Shown: positions 9,415 through 19,084 of the stretch, in pieces
Layout of the letters: every line of letters begins with the position of its first letter
How positions within the stretch are numbered: position 1 is the first letter of the stretch
Program-made: the position numbers and the translations under genes
NCBI RefSeq assembly: GCF_900108015.1
Contig: NZ_FNVP01000013.1
Span: forward strand, 25,647 to 89,646
Reading direction: 5' to 3'
DNA from: Flavobacterium urumqiense
GTDB taxonomy: Bacteria; Bacteroidota; Bacteroidia; Flavobacteriales; Flavobacteriaceae
DNA: 64,000 nt
Notes under the pieces: generated by a model
Database searches by the model: none
The model's input: only the letters and a program-made list of their open reading frames with translations
What the model was told of the DNA's origin: nothing

Positions 9415-12400
9415 TTATTTGTTTTTTTTAGTTGCTTTTTTAATTTTGCTTTTATTAAATAATTCCTTGAATTTATTGTAATCCAAAGTGATTATAAAAG
9501 CAATTCCAGTTTCTACGACTTCACCTTGAAGCGCCACTTGATATTTATTGAGACGGTACGCTCTGATTTTATACCTACCATCTTTCGAAAGTTGGTAATC
9601 CAAAGAAACATCACCGGCTATATTGTTTGCATTTTGATTGACTTGTTGCGGTCCTTCAATTCCAAAACTACTTCCAACGGTAACTTTCAATCGGTCGTTC
9701 AGCAGTTTTTTAGATATACCTACATTCAAATCGGTTTTGTTTGCTCGCTGACCCGTTGTATAATCGTCAGAAGTATTTAAATCAAAATTAAATTCTACAC
9801 CGCTGATTAAGTCGCCTGCCAAATTATTCAGTTGTTGTGATAAAATTTTGCTCACACTTTCTCTTGCTAATGAAGAAACATTTGCTCTTCCTGCTTCACT
9901 CGCAAATGGATTTTCTCCAATAAAACGATTTAATAAAAGTAAGGCAAAAACCTGTTTGTTCAATTCATCTGGCTGTTGACGTAATTGAGCCAATTTGGCT
10001 TGCGTAGTATTAATAATTTCTGTCGAAACACTGTTATTTCCTTCTGGCAAAACGATGTCAAACGAAATGGTAGGTTTCATTATTTCTCCAGTCATTTTTA
10101 ATCTGGTTTCAAAAGGAATTCTTTGCTTGTATGTATTTCTCACTTCGGCAGTTACAGTTCCTAATTGATCATTTACTAAATCAATTGGCGCTGCATCTGT
10201 TTTATAAATTGCTGTAATACTAATGTCAGCGGTGGTTGGTTCTCCCGTCCAAAGAATATAACTTCCTGGTTTGATGTCGAATTTTCTTTTAATGGAATTG
10301 AAATTCATTTCATAACTTCCTTCGGATAATTCATATCGACCGGTCAGCGTCGTTTTTCCGGAAGGATCAATTCCACCGTTCAATTGTGCTTCTCCTTTTA
10401 ATTTTAGAAAATCCCCATTGGCTTTGTCAATCACCAGAGATAATTCGGCCTCTTTATCAATCTCAATATTTACCGAAGCATTGACTCCTTTTATAGCTGA
10501 TTCACTAGTAAATTCTTCTAAAGCAATTTCTCCCAATAATTGCGGATTGTCCTGATCAATGAATTCTACAATTCCTTCTCTATCAGCAATTGATGGGTCA
10601 GATTGCGGGATGACCACAGTGAATTTGGTGTCTTTGTTAATTTTTATATTTCCTTCCACAACAGGATTATCAAAATTGCCTGATATTTTTAAATGATTGT
10701 CTAAATACAATTCGCCATAGTACATTGCATTGTCTTTGGCTTTAGAATTAATGGCTTTAAAATTATCTGCATCCAAGGCTAAATCAAAACCAAAATTCCT
10801 AAAATTGGCACTGTTAATTTTTCCATTAATGGTCAAAGGATTGTCTTTTTCATCTTTTATAATGAAATTATCAAAAAGAATAGCATCGCTTGTAAATACA
10901 ATTTTATCATTTGCAGACTTAAAAGATGAATTGAGTTTCGTCGCTTTGAAACCAATTTCATTAAATTGCAATTCTCCAATTACTTTGGGTTGAGTTGTAT
11001 TCCCCGTAATTTTAAAATTTCCAGTAAAAAATCCTGTACTTTCTTTTAGATTATCCAAAGTAAAACCTTGAATACTTTTCAAATTCAGTTTTTCAATAGC
11101 CAGATTCATATTAAAACTGCTGTCAGTTGTTTTGTAATTTCCATCTAAATTGACTTGGTTCCCTTGACCTGTAATCGAAATTACTGCATCATATCTATTT
11201 GCAAATGCATTATTTACTTTTATAATAACGTTACCGACAGTATCTTTTTTGAAAGTAAAATTTTCAATAGTTAAATCCGAAGTGAAAAGGGGTGACGTAT
11301 TTACATTTTTAACCAATGATTTTCCATTGATTTTACCGCTCATCTGCAAATCCTGTTTTTCAACTACACTAGTAATAGTTTTGATGTCAAAATCTTTGAA
11401 ATCAATTGCGATTGGTGCATTTCTGTTACTAGATTCAGATTGTATTCTAATACTACTTCCATCTTTGCTCAATTCAAAATTATCAGCATAAATTCCATTT
11501 TTACCAAAACGAATTAAATTATCTTGCTTTATTTTCCAAGATTCGTAATTGAGCAATAGATTATTTGGATCAAAACTTACTTCGTTATTTCCGTTCGTTG
11601 CTTGCAGAGTTCCACTTATCAAGTATCTTTCTTTGTCTTTTACGTCTTTTAATTGCAGTGTGTAATCCAGAATATTGTTTTGCACTTTCCCCGAAATATT
11701 GGTGTAAGGCAACTGAATTTGCTTATTTTGAATGTCGTCAATAATTAAACTATAAACGAGCGCTTTATCTTTGGTATCAACTTTAAGTACGGCATTTGTG
11801 ATCGTATTTTCTCCGTAAGTTAATTTAGGAATTGTGCCGTTTAGAACAATAGAATCGTTAACAGAGTTGTATCTTCCACTAATATTAATTGGTTCCAGAC
11901 TTTTCAAATCAGGAATGAGATTCAATAGAATTGGACTGTCTTTTACGCCAATTTTAAAAACAAATTGTTGTTTTTCGACAGGGATTTTTCTTCTATTTGG
12001 TTTGCTGTCATAATACTTTGCAACAGAATTAGATAAAGCGGTGGCTATTTTTGATAACTTGTATTTCCCGTTTACCTCCCCATCCATAAATGGAGATTTA
12101 AATACTAATGTGTTCTTTTGAGAGGTAGATGTTGCCACTACGCTGATTGAATCAATTAAAAATTGTTCTTTCGCATTTGCAATGGTAATATTATATGCAT
12201 TTACGGTTCCATTAAGATAATCTAAATTAGCAGATTGAATATCAGCATTTATAACACCTCTAATTTTCATAGGACCAGCATGCAGATTCAGTTTTTCTAA
12301 ATCAGCGATATCAATATTCAATTTTAATTTTCCTGTTGGATATTTGTCTCTAAAGCTTCCACTACTGACCAAATCAAATTTGAGATTAGGATCTTTTGCG

Positions 12401-14388
12401 AAAGCAGTTGCATTGAAATTTCCGTTGCGAATATTTCCTTTTATACTCAAATTTTTATACGTATATTTATTATAATACGCTTTTAGAATAGTTCCGTTCA
12501 GTGAAACCATAGCTGTTTTTAGGTTGGAACCACTCCCTTTTATATTGGCTTTCAAAGTTACTTTTCCAATAGAATCGTTTTTGATAAACTTCCCTAAATC
12601 AAAATTAGTTAGCTCTGTTTGGGCATCATATTTCTCTTTATTTTTTACACTGCGGTCGTATGTGCCTTTGATTTTTGCCTTTCCAAAACTACTTACCAAA
12701 TTCATATTGGTATTAAAATTAGTAATAGTTCCTTTGAAAGTTCCAACGGCGCTGAATTTCGACGGAAGCTGAATCGAATTTGGAATCGTTTTTGGAGGTA
12801 AGATTCCATTAAAATCTTTAGAACTGGATTGTAAGTCTTTAACATTCAAATCAAAGAAAGCTTTATTGGCATCTGGTAAACCTATAATTTTTCCGCTTGC
12901 AACCACTTTTGTAGTTCCAATACCGCTGATTTCTATGTCTGGAAATGAAAAATTCTTTAATTTCCCCGAAACTTTACCATTTACCAGTAGTATCGCGTTG
13001 CGATTGCTCATGAAAGGATTCGTTTTTATTAAAATGGGAGCAAAAAGCAAAATATCTTTAATACCCAATTTACTTTTCTTCAAATTAGCTGTAATCCCTA
13101 ATTCCCCTGGATTTTTGACTAATGATTGGATCGAAGGATAACCTATTAAAATTTCATCTCTTAATTCTGTTTGAGGTGTTTTTAAATATAATTTTTTAAG
13201 AAAAGCATTCTTTTTACCATAGAAAAATTCAGCATTAAACGACTGAATATTTAAACCGCTTTTGTCTTTAAATGTTAACGAATTCGCATCTCCGGAAATG
13301 TTTTCTGGATTGTAGTAAAAGGCATCAAGTTGTAGATTTAATTTAGTAAAGTCTAAATGATTGTAATCAATACCTTCCTTTATTCTGTCAATATTATTAT
13401 TGTCATAACGGAAGTTTACTCGCTTAAACTCGGTTTTGGTTATTTTTACTTCCCAATTGTTTGGTGCACCATTTGATTCTTTTTTTGCATTTGTTGGGTC
13501 AAGTTTACCAAAAGCCAATTCGCCTTCAGCACCAGTCAAATCAATACTGTCAAATAATAATAACTGATTATTAAGATCAATTTTATCAATTTTAGCTAAC
13601 AGTTTTTTTAAATAAAATTTAGTTGATAATTTGGTTTCGTCACTTTGGTAATCTACATCAATTTTGGCAAAATCAACTTCTCCGAGTTTTAATTTTAAGA
13701 TGGATTCCGGCGCATTTTTTATAGCAGCAACTTTAGTTTTATTGGATATTTGAACCAAACCTTGTTTTAACTTAAACCGTAAGCCATTAACTTTAACTTT
13801 TGGAATTTCAAAAATCATTTGATCTAAATCAAACGTTTTTACAGTCGTTTCAAAATGATTTAGATTTGCATTTAAATCGTTTTTTGTAACCGCATCATTA
13901 TAATTAAATTTTATACGGTCCAGTTTAATATCGGCTACAGAAAATTGCATAGGAGGAGAATCACTTTTTTGCTTTTCTGGCGAAGCAAAAGCCTTAAAGA
14001 TATATTCAAAATTAAAAACTGCTTTTGAATCTCTATTTAAATTGGCAGTAATTCCTTCAAGTTCCAAGGAGTTGATTTCGATTTTGTTATTCATCAATTG
14101 CAACATACTAATATCAGCCGATAATTTTTCTCCAGCTAAAAGAGTGTCTTTTTTTTGATCCTGAAAATAAACACCTTTGAGTATTATCTTTTCTGGAAAT
14201 CCAATTTGTAAGGTGTCAATAGAAACTTTAGTCTTAATTTTTCCTTCAAGATAGGTTACCGCTTTCTCTTTAGCATAGTTTTGGACGGAGGGAATTTGAA
14301 TAATGGCTATTAGCAATAGAAACAATAGTATGATTGCTCCTAATGTCCAAAGGAAAATTTTAGAAATTTTCTTTAAATAGTTTTTCAA
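9415..14388 (-). CDS. tamB: Translocation and assembly module protein TamB
   Basis: This very large protein (1657 residues) has one N-terminal membrane helix (about 12-30, I-F-L-W-T-L-G-A-I-I-L-L-F). A long series of beta-rich AsmA-like repeats follows, and then a C-terminal DUF490/TamB domain (about 1250-1600) with motifs such as D-Y-Q-L-S-K-D-G-R-Y near the end. This matches TamB, an inner-membrane-anchored beta-taco protein that spans the periplasm to an Omp85 partner. That partner, TamL, is encoded next on the same strand. Size and domain order are normal for Bacteroidota. The upstream gap (14389-14616) is AT-rich with no gene. Confidence 0.92.
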   Translation of the reverse strand: MKNYLKKISKIFLWTLGAIILLFLLLIAIIQIPSVQNYAKEKAVTYLEGKIKTKVSIDTLQIGFPEKIILKGVYFQDQKKDTLLAGEKLSADISMLQLMNNKIEINSLELEGITANLNRDSKAVFNFEYIFKAFASPEKQKSDSPPMQFSVADIKLDRIKFNYNDAVTKNDLNANLNHFETTVKTFDLDQMIFEIPKVKVNGLRFKLKQGLVQISNKTKVAAIKNAPESILKLKLGEVDFAKIDVDYQSDETKLSTKFYLKKLLAKIDKIDLNNQLLLFDSIDLTGAEGELAFGKLDPTNAKKESNGAPNNWEVKITKTEFKRVNFRYDNNNIDRIKEGIDYNHLDFTKLNLQLDAFYYNPENISGDANSLTFKDKSGLNIQSFNAEFFYGKKNAFLKKLYLKTPQTELRDEILIGYPSIQSLVKNPGELGITANLKKSKLGIKDILLFAPILIKTNPFMSNRNAILLVNGKVSGKLKNFSFPDIEISGIGTTKVVASGKIIGLPDANKAFFDLNVKDLQSSSKDFNGILPPKTIPNSIQLPSKFSAVGTFKGTITNFNTNMNLVSSFGKAKIKGTYDRSVKNKEKYDAQTELTNFDLGKFIKNDSIGKVTLKANIKGSGSNLKTAMVSLNGTILKAYYNKYTYKNLSIKGNIRNGNFNATAFAKDPNLKFDLVSSGSFRDKYPTGKLKLNIDIADLEKLNLHAGPMKIRGVINADIQSANLDYLNGTVNAYNITIANAKEQFLIDSISVVATSTSQKNTLVFKSPFMDGEVNGKYKLSKIATALSNSVAKYYDSKPNRRKIPVEKQQFVFKIGVKDSPILLNLIPDLKSLEPINISGRYNSVNDSIVLNGTIPKLTYGENTITNAVLKVDTKDKALVYSLIIDDIQNKQIQLPYTNISGKVQNNILDYTLQLKDVKDKERYLISGTLQATNGNNEVSFDPNNLLLNYESWKIKQDNLIRFGKNGIYADNFELSKDGSSIRIQSESSNRNAPIAIDFKDFDIKTITSVVEKQDLQMSGKINGKSLVKNVNTSPLFTSDLTIENFTFKKDTVGNVIIKVNNAFANRYDAVISITGQGNQVNLDGNYKTTDSSFNMNLAIEKLNLKSIQGFTLDNLKESTGFFTGNFKITGNTTQPKVIGELQFNEIGFKATKLNSSFKSANDKIVFTSDAILFDNFIIKDEKDNPLTINGKINSANFRNFGFDLALDADNFKAINSKAKDNAMYYGELYLDNHLKISGNFDNPVVEGNIKINKDTKFTVVIPQSDPSIADREGIVEFIDQDNPQLLGEIALEEFTSESAIKGVNASVNIEIDKEAELSLVIDKANGDFLKLKGEAQLNGGIDPSGKTTLTGRYELSEGSYEMNFNSIKRKFDIKPGSYILWTGEPTTADISITAIYKTDAAPIDLVNDQLGTVTAEVRNTYKQRIPFETRLKMTGEIMKPTISFDIVLPEGNNSVSTEIINTTQAKLAQLRQQPDELNKQVFALLLLNRFIGENPFASEAGRANVSSLARESVSKILSQQLNNLAGDLISGVEFNFDLNTSDDYTTGQRANKTDLNVGISKKLLNDRLKVTVGSSFGIEGPQQVNQNANNIAGDVSLDYQLSKDGRYKIRAYRLNKYQVALQGEVVETGIAFIITLDYNKFKELFNKSKIKKATKKNK

Positions 14389-14616
14389 ATGAAGTGTTTT
14401 TTAAGGTTTAAAAATAACCAATTTAAACCAGATTAACAATTGTAATCCAAAATGGAATAATCTACAAATATCTAAATTTTAAATAGAAAAACCTTATGAA
14501 TTTAAGGGTAAATATTGTAAAATTTTTGGATTTGAATTAAACAAAGTGCAATTTATAAATAATTTAAGTGTTCGATATTTAATAGCTTATGTTCAAGTAA
14601 AAATATACATATTAAT

Positions 14617-16299
14617 TTATGTTTTATAAATGGGAATTTCATTAAAGTATTCAGCTTGTTTTTCTTCTAATATAATTTCTTTTAAAGCCATAAGCATTGC
14701 TTTATTTGAAGTAAATAATTCTCGATTAAAGTTAATAACAGTGGTTATGTCGATTTTTTCAATAGGTGCATTTACCGCTTCGGTATAAAAATTATTTAAA
14801 GCGGTGCTATAATTATTTTGTATCGAATCAAATAAATGTTGCAGTTCTTCAAAGCTTGCTTTTTTATCCTGAATAAGGAATGCATTCAATTCAAAATACA
14901 GATTTTCAGTTTCTTTTTTATGGTGTGTAAAAAAATTGTACTTAATATCTTTTGACGAATTTCTGAGGTCTGAAATATTAGTGCCAATGTCTTTCACACT
15001 TTTTACCGAGTGCATGGAACTCCGTACTGAAGAAATCAGTTGGTTGAGTTCAGCCTGCTTTTCTCCTTTTAATTTTGTTCGTAAGTCTAAGTAAAACGAT
15101 TGTATTTCCCCTTGTAATTGTTTGAGGAATTCATATTTCTCTTCTATCGTTTTTGAAAAGAAATTTCTTTTTTCATTAATCCTTTTAAAGTCAGTATTTT
15201 CTCGAAGTTGTACGGTATCAATTTTGAATAATTCCAGATTGAATAACATTGAATTATAGAAGAAGTATTTTGTTTCTCTACGGAGTAAATCAAGAGCGGT
15301 TTCAGGTTCATTGATTGCTGCATGACTAATAAAAGCCACTGTAGCGGCATCAGTATCTTTGAAAAAGAGTTCCAAAAGCTTTGTGAAAGGGTTGAGTATT
15401 GGAAAAAAAATCACAATGGCTAAAAAATTAATCAGACTGGAAAAAGTGGCCAACCCAATTAACGGATCTTTTATATGTAAAATATCAGTAATCAGGAAAA
15501 GAATTGGGGTCAGAAAAACAAAGGCCAGTGCTGTAATAAAAATATTAAAAAATAAATTACCCAGAACGATTCGTTTTTTTGAAGCATTGCCGCCTATCGC
15601 TCCAAGTACGATTTTAATAATCGTACCCGTTTCTGATCCCAATGCAATTATAGCTGCTATAGGAAAACTGATTGCCCCAGCGTGCAGCGCACTAAGTGTG
15701 AGGGCCATGGTTACAGAGCTTGATTGTACAATAAGGGTTATGAGGAAACCGATGAATATAAAAACGATTTTTGGCATTTCAACATAATGTGAAAAATCAA
15801 AATCCTGTACTTGCGATTCCATTGCGGTTTTCATAAAAGAAAGGCCAATGAATAACAATCCAAAACCAAAAAGGAAATAGGCTAGATGTTTCATTGTCTT
15901 GCGATTACCAAAAAGAATTAGAAATATACCTCCTAAGCATACGGCAGGATAGGCAATTATTTCAATATCCATTTTAAAACCAAGACTTGCAATTAGCCAA
16001 CCGTTAACTGTTGTTCCCAAATTTGCGCCCAAGATAATTGCCATTGAATTTCGCATACTGAAAACCCCTGCACCTACAAAAGCAAGTAGCATCAGTGTAA
16101 CCATAGAGCTACTTTGTAGAATACCTGTTATGATTACACCACCTGCAACAGCGCCAAATTTATTTTTGGTAATGCGTTGCAGAAAAAGTTTGAAATTTCG
16201 TCCTGATAGATTTTTTAAGGATTCCTCCAATAAATACATAGCAAAAAGGAATAAACCAATCCCAGCCGCAAGTTTCAAGAAATGATTAAGGTTTTCCAT
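14617..16299 (-). CDS. Na/Pi cotransporter family protein with PhoU-like domain
   Basis: This 560-residue membrane protein carries the two Q-S-S-S repeats that define the Na+/phosphate cotransporter (NptA/PNaS) family, at about residues 62-65 (I-L-Q-S-S-S-M-V-T) and 192-195 (I-V-Q-S-S-S-V-T-M). About eight membrane segments occupy residues 1-310. From about 330 on it is a soluble helical domain resembling PhoU, which is the common fused architecture (YjbB-like). It probably moves phosphate across the inner membrane; in YjbB the direction is export. It is transcribed alone. The long ORF on the opposite strand (15359-15787) is a shadow. Confidence 0.88.
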   Translation of the reverse strand: MENLNHFLKLAAGIGLFLFAMYLLEESLKNLSGRNFKLFLQRITKNKFGAVAGGVIITGILQSSSMVTLMLLAFVGAGVFSMRNSMAIILGANLGTTVNGWLIASLGFKMDIEIIAYPAVCLGGIFLILFGNRKTMKHLAYFLFGFGLLFIGLSFMKTAMESQVQDFDFSHYVEMPKIVFIFIGFLITLIVQSSSVTMALTLSALHAGAISFPIAAIIALGSETGTIIKIVLGAIGGNASKKRIVLGNLFFNIFITALAFVFLTPILFLITDILHIKDPLIGLATFSSLINFLAIVIFFPILNPFTKLLELFFKDTDAATVAFISHAAINEPETALDLLRRETKYFFYNSMLFNLELFKIDTVQLRENTDFKRINEKRNFFSKTIEEKYEFLKQLQGEIQSFYLDLRTKLKGEKQAELNQLISSVRSSMHSVKSVKDIGTNISDLRNSSKDIKYNFFTHHKKETENLYFELNAFLIQDKKASFEELQHLFDSIQNNYSTALNNFYTEAVNAPIEKIDITTVINFNRELFTSNKAMLMALKEIILEEKQAEYFNEIPIYKT

Positions 16300-16388
16300 A
16301 GCTTTAAAGATACTTAAATTTACTTATATAATTTTTCTGAAAATGTGTATTTCTTTCTTTAAAATTGTGTGTTATAGTTCTTAAAATA

Positions 16389-16420
16389 AAAAACCACAAC
16401 TTTTTTAGAGTTGTAGTTCT
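16389..16420 (-). terminator. Probable terminator of the NIPSNAP gene
   Basis: The stem AACCACAACT/AGTTGTAGTT (one mismatch) is followed on the minus strand by a U-rich tail (plus-strand A run at 16385-16393). It lies about 75 bases after the NIPSNAP stop. Confidence 0.55.
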
Positions 16421-16496
16421 ATACGTAACAATTAGAAGTCTTTTTTGTAAAACTGCGGTTTAGGGGTAATGATTTTTAGGTTTTTGTATAAATAAT

Positions 16497-17297
16497 CTAA
16501 TAATCAGAATAGTCCGTTGGATATAAAAAAGTAATGTCCATATGGGAAATGTTGTTTTTATATTTTTCCAAGGCTATTAATTCTTTCCATTCCGGAGAAT
16601 CTGAAAATGCTTTCCAGTGCGCATCTCTACTTTCCTGATTAGCAAAAGTGGTCATATACATCAGGTTTGGCATTTTGGCTCCCGAAATTACTTCGCCATA
16701 AAAAGCGGGATTAAATGCAAGGCGGTCAAAGAGTTTAATTTCCCCACCAGCTTTAAACATATCGACTTTATTGCTGTAAATCGCTTCGGTTGCTGATTCA
16801 TAACTTCTTAATTCATACACTCTATTTGCTCTTGGACTATTCAAAACAGGAATTGTCAAAATGGGATGATCAGCAAATGCTTTTAATAAAACAGATTCGA
16901 TACGGGAATAAGGCGCTTGCTTATAAGTCGCATTCAAATACTGCGCTCCGGTAGCCAAATAGGTTTTATCTTTAGCCAGTTTTTCTTCCAATGCAAGAAA
17001 TTGTGAGAGGGACTTAAAAGGAATTAATACTATGATTTTTTTTAACGTGTCAGTAGCATTTGGTTTTAGTTTAAAAACCCCAATATTTTTAATTCCCAGT
17101 TTTTTTAGTGCCGGTAAATAGGCTTCTTTTAAATATTTATCTGTGGTTTGAACTTGTTGTTCTGAATTTAAAACGTAGGTTTTGAGTTGGTAGAACTCTC
17201 TGGATTGAACTACGATTTTAGAATCTGCCGTAACTATTGTAAAGCTGGTAATGGCTGAGGCGATAATCATTAGGAATAGTAATTTTGTTGCTTTCAT
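16497..17297 (-). CDS. NIPSNAP family protein, exported
   Basis: This 266-residue protein has a signal peptide (about 1-24, MKATKLLFLMIIASAITSF). It contains two ferredoxin-like dimeric alpha-beta barrel units of the NIPSNAP type, marked by Y-Q-L-K-T-Y-V at about residue 36 and V-Y-E-L-R-S-Y at about 165. A conserved tail has W-K-A-F-S-D-S-P-E-W-K. NIPSNAP proteins in Bacteroidota are usually periplasmic, about 250-270 residues long, and have no proven biochemical role. It stands alone between the phosphate transporter and a non-coding stretch. A hairpin terminator lies downstream. Confidence 0.85.
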   Translation of the reverse strand: MKATKLLFLMIIASAITSFTIVTADSKIVVQSREFYQLKTYVLNSEQQVQTTDKYLKEAYLPALKKLGIKNIGVFKLKPNATDTLKKIIVLIPFKSLSQFLALEEKLAKDKTYLATGAQYLNATYKQAPYSRIESVLLKAFADHPILTIPVLNSPRANRVYELRSYESATEAIYSNKVDMFKAGGEIKLFDRLAFNPAFYGEVISGAKMPNLMYMTTFANQESRDAHWKAFSDSPEWKELIALEKYKNNISHMDITFLYPTDYSDY

Positions 17298-17709
17298 TTT
17301 TTGGTTTTCTGATTAGGAATTAAATAGCATTCAGTTTATAAAAGTATGAAAAAAGTAATACATTTTCGAACTACTCAAATTGATTCGATGAGATTTGAAA
17401 ATTTGTTTAAAAGTGAAGCTCTAAGAATAATTATAACAATCGTTTAGTAAGACCGTTAGTCTTTTCTCTAATTTATTTTTAATGGACAGATAATAAAACT
17501 GACTAATTTTTATTTATTGCGTTTCATGTTTGAAAAAAGGAGATAAAAAAAAGGTTTTTAAGTTTAGCGCGCAGTTCTATTATAAATTAACTTAAGTGTC
17601 TGAAATATAATAATATATGTAAAATATTTTATTTTTTTAAACAGAAAAATGCTACCTTTATGTTTGATTTTTACTAAAATAGTCTTTTAACAATTTAAAT
17701 TAATTAATT
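17298..17709. other. Non-coding gap, 412 bp
   Basis: This AT-rich stretch between two divergent genes has no convincing coding sequence. A TATGTTTG box at 17659-17666 fits the Bacteroidota -7 element TAnnTTTG and could serve the small membrane protein at 17710. I see no other structure. Confidence 0.5.
17659..17666 (+). promoter_or_regulatory. Candidate -7 promoter box
   Basis: TATGTTTG matches the Bacteroidota -7 consensus TAnnTTTG, 43 bases before the start at 17710. No clear -33 TTG was seen. Confidence 0.4.
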
Positions 17710-17985
17710 ATGTCAACAGAAAATTTTTTAGTTTGGTTACTTTTAGGAGTAGTCGCAGGGTGGTTAGCTGGTCAAATTATGAAAGGTAGTGGCTTTGGCA
17801 TTATCGGAAACATAATTGTTGGAATTTTAGGAAGTTTTTTAGGAGGCTGGTTAGGGACCAGACTCGGTATAGGAGGTACTCAAACTGGTGGTTTTAATTT
17901 AGCCAGCATACTAACTGCGGTTTTAGGTGCTGTTGTTCTTTTATTTATTGTTGGGCTGTTTAATAGAAGCAGAACTAATTTGTAG
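17710..17985 (+). CDS. GlsB/YeaQ/YmgE family small membrane protein
   Basis: This 91-residue protein consists almost entirely of three hydrophobic, glycine-rich segments (about 5-22, 28-48, 60-84). The family motif G-x-x-A-G-W-L-A-G-Q-I-M-K-G-S-G-F-G is near the N-terminus, and L-G-S-F-L-G-G-W-L-G is in the middle. This is the transglycosylase-associated (GlsB/YeaQ/YmgE) stress-response family. Such proteins sit in the inner membrane and their molecular function is unknown. It has its own terminator at 18008-18042, shared with the converging gene at 18076. Confidence 0.9.
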   Translation: MSTENFLVWLLLGVVAGWLAGQIMKGSGFGIIGNIIVGILGSFLGGWLGTRLGIGGTQTGGFNLASILTAVLGAVVLLFIVGLFNRSRTNL

Positions 17986-18007
17986 TAAAGAATATTTAAT
18001 GAACGCA

Positions 18008-18042
18008 AAAAAGTCAGTAGAACATTTTCTACTGACTTTTTT
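18008..18042. terminator. Bidirectional terminator
   Basis: AAGTCAGTAGAA pairs with TTCTACTGACTT around a short loop, flanked by A and T runs on the two sides. It can serve both converging genes. Confidence 0.85.
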
Positions 18043-18075
18043 GTATTCTTGATTTACAATTTTTTTGATTTTTCG

Positions 18076-18390
18076 TTACTTTAGCACTCGCACTGTCATA
18101 TGATTAACGCCTGCAACTTTAAAAACATCGCCTTTCACTTGTATAGTTTCTCCAGTTGAAATCTCCTTATATTGTGTTGGATCTAATAAATTGGCACGAC
18201 TTATAGTTACTAAATAAATTGAATTGTTGGTTGCTGCTAATTTGGCTGTATACCCGTCTTTGCCAAACAGGATTTCCTGCACTTTTCCAGTGGTAAAATC
18301 AGTAGTGTTTGCATTAATCAGCGGACTGCAACTTACAGCCAGTGCGATTACGATTAATAAGCAGCTGGCAATTTTATAAAATTGTTTCAT
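18076..18390 (-). CDS. Small lipoprotein of unknown function
   Basis: This 104-residue protein has a lipoprotein signal with cysteine at about residue 21 (ALAVSC). The mature part is beta-rich, with V-Q-E-I-L-F-G-K-D-G-Y-T-A-K and G-E-T-I-Q-V-K-G-D-V-F-K-V-A-G, which suggests a small OB-like barrel. I do not recognise the family. It is only four bases downstream of the thioesterase gene on the same strand, so the two are probably cotranscribed. A terminator follows at 18008-18042. Confidence 0.7.
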   Translation of the reverse strand: MKQFYKIASCLLIVIALAVSCSPLINANTTDFTTGKVQEILFGKDGYTAKLAATNNSIYLVTISRANLLDPTQYKEISTGETIQVKGDVFKVAGVNHMTVRVLK

Positions 18391-18394
18391 AAAT

Positions 18395-18832
18395 TTAAAG
18401 TTCTAGAAAATCATTGGATTTTGGAAAATTACGAATAGCGTCCATCGCGATTTCAGGTGTTGGGTTGGCTATTTTGCGCAGTTTGGTATCCATCCAGGCA
18501 CCATCAACAGTTATTATGGCACAAAGTTTATTTTCGTCATTGATAAATTCGTGTACAATAGACCAGCGCGAAGCATCGGGTCTCATTTTAGATATTTTAG
18601 TATGAATAGTTATTTTATCCGAAAGCAGTATTTCTTTTTTGAAAACGCATTCTTCCCTGAATAATATAGGACCAAAATTTTGTGATCGCAAAACTTTCAT
18701 AGTTAAACCCAAGCTTTCTAAAATCTCAATACGATGTTGCGCGCCAAAATCATAATAAGCGCTGTGTCGTACATGAAAATTAGGGTCAAGATCTGACCAT
18801 CGAAAAGATAATTCTTTGCTAAATGCTGTCAT
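18395..18832 (-). CDS. Acyl-CoA thioesterase, 4HBT hot-dog fold
   Basis: This 145-residue protein has the hot-dog thioesterase layout of the 4HBT/YbgC group. Near residues 11-27 is R-W-S-D-L-D-P-N-F-H-V-R-H-S-A-Y-Y-D-F, which includes the D-x-x-x-H active-site region. A long helix follows, then strands with I-T-I-H-T-K-I-S-K-M. It probably hydrolyses an acyl-CoA; the chain length cannot be told. The small lipoprotein follows after four bases. Upstream lies the relic region 18896-19606. Confidence 0.85.
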   Translation of the reverse strand: MTAFSKELSFRWSDLDPNFHVRHSAYYDFGAQHRIEILESLGLTMKVLRSQNFGPILFREECVFKKEILLSDKITIHTKISKMRPDASRWSIVHEFINDENKLCAIITVDGAWMDTKLRKIANPTPEIAMDAIRNFPKSNDFLEL

Positions 18833-18895
18833 TGTTTTTTATATTAGTTAATGTCGCTTCCTTTCGATTTAAATTAATACGAAAGAAGGGCAAAT

Positions 18896-19084
18896 TTATG
18901 ATTTTGAAATGTCTTTTAATACTTTTTTTCCACTTTCATTACTTGAATCAAGTTCTACTGATTTTTTATAATTCAAAATGGGAAGCTTTTTATCTCCATT
19001 TTTCAAATAAGCTTCTCCCAAACTAGCCTATCCATTCCCTGATTGATGAAACGTTTTAGTATTTAGCTGGAAAACTTCTATTGG
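18896..19084 (-). pseudogene. Remnant: C-terminus of a TPR-containing protein
   Basis: Reading the minus strand from 19084 gives a TPR-like tail: I-E-V-F-Q-L-N-T-K, then S-L-G-E-A-Y-L-K-N-G-D-K-K, then L-N-Y-K-K-S-V-E-L-D, ending at a TAA (18896-18898). This resembles the C-terminal repeats of Bacteroidota serine-hydrolase/TPR proteins. An in-frame TAG at 19028-19030 stands where Y-x-S-L-G is expected. Nothing TPR-like is found upstream of about 19081, where the next remnant begins on the opposite strand. It is therefore a truncated and disabled fragment; the parent gene is absent from the window. Confidence 0.65.

Noticed and set aside
15359..15787. 142-codon ORF antisense to the Na/Pi transporter gene
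   Set aside because: It mirrors the codons of a clearly conserved gene and is rich in K and I without a recognisable domain; no promoter or start context.
18823..19026. 67-codon plus-strand ORF after the thioesterase gene
   Set aside because: The same bases encode a recognisable TPR tail on the minus strand; the plus-strand product has no features.
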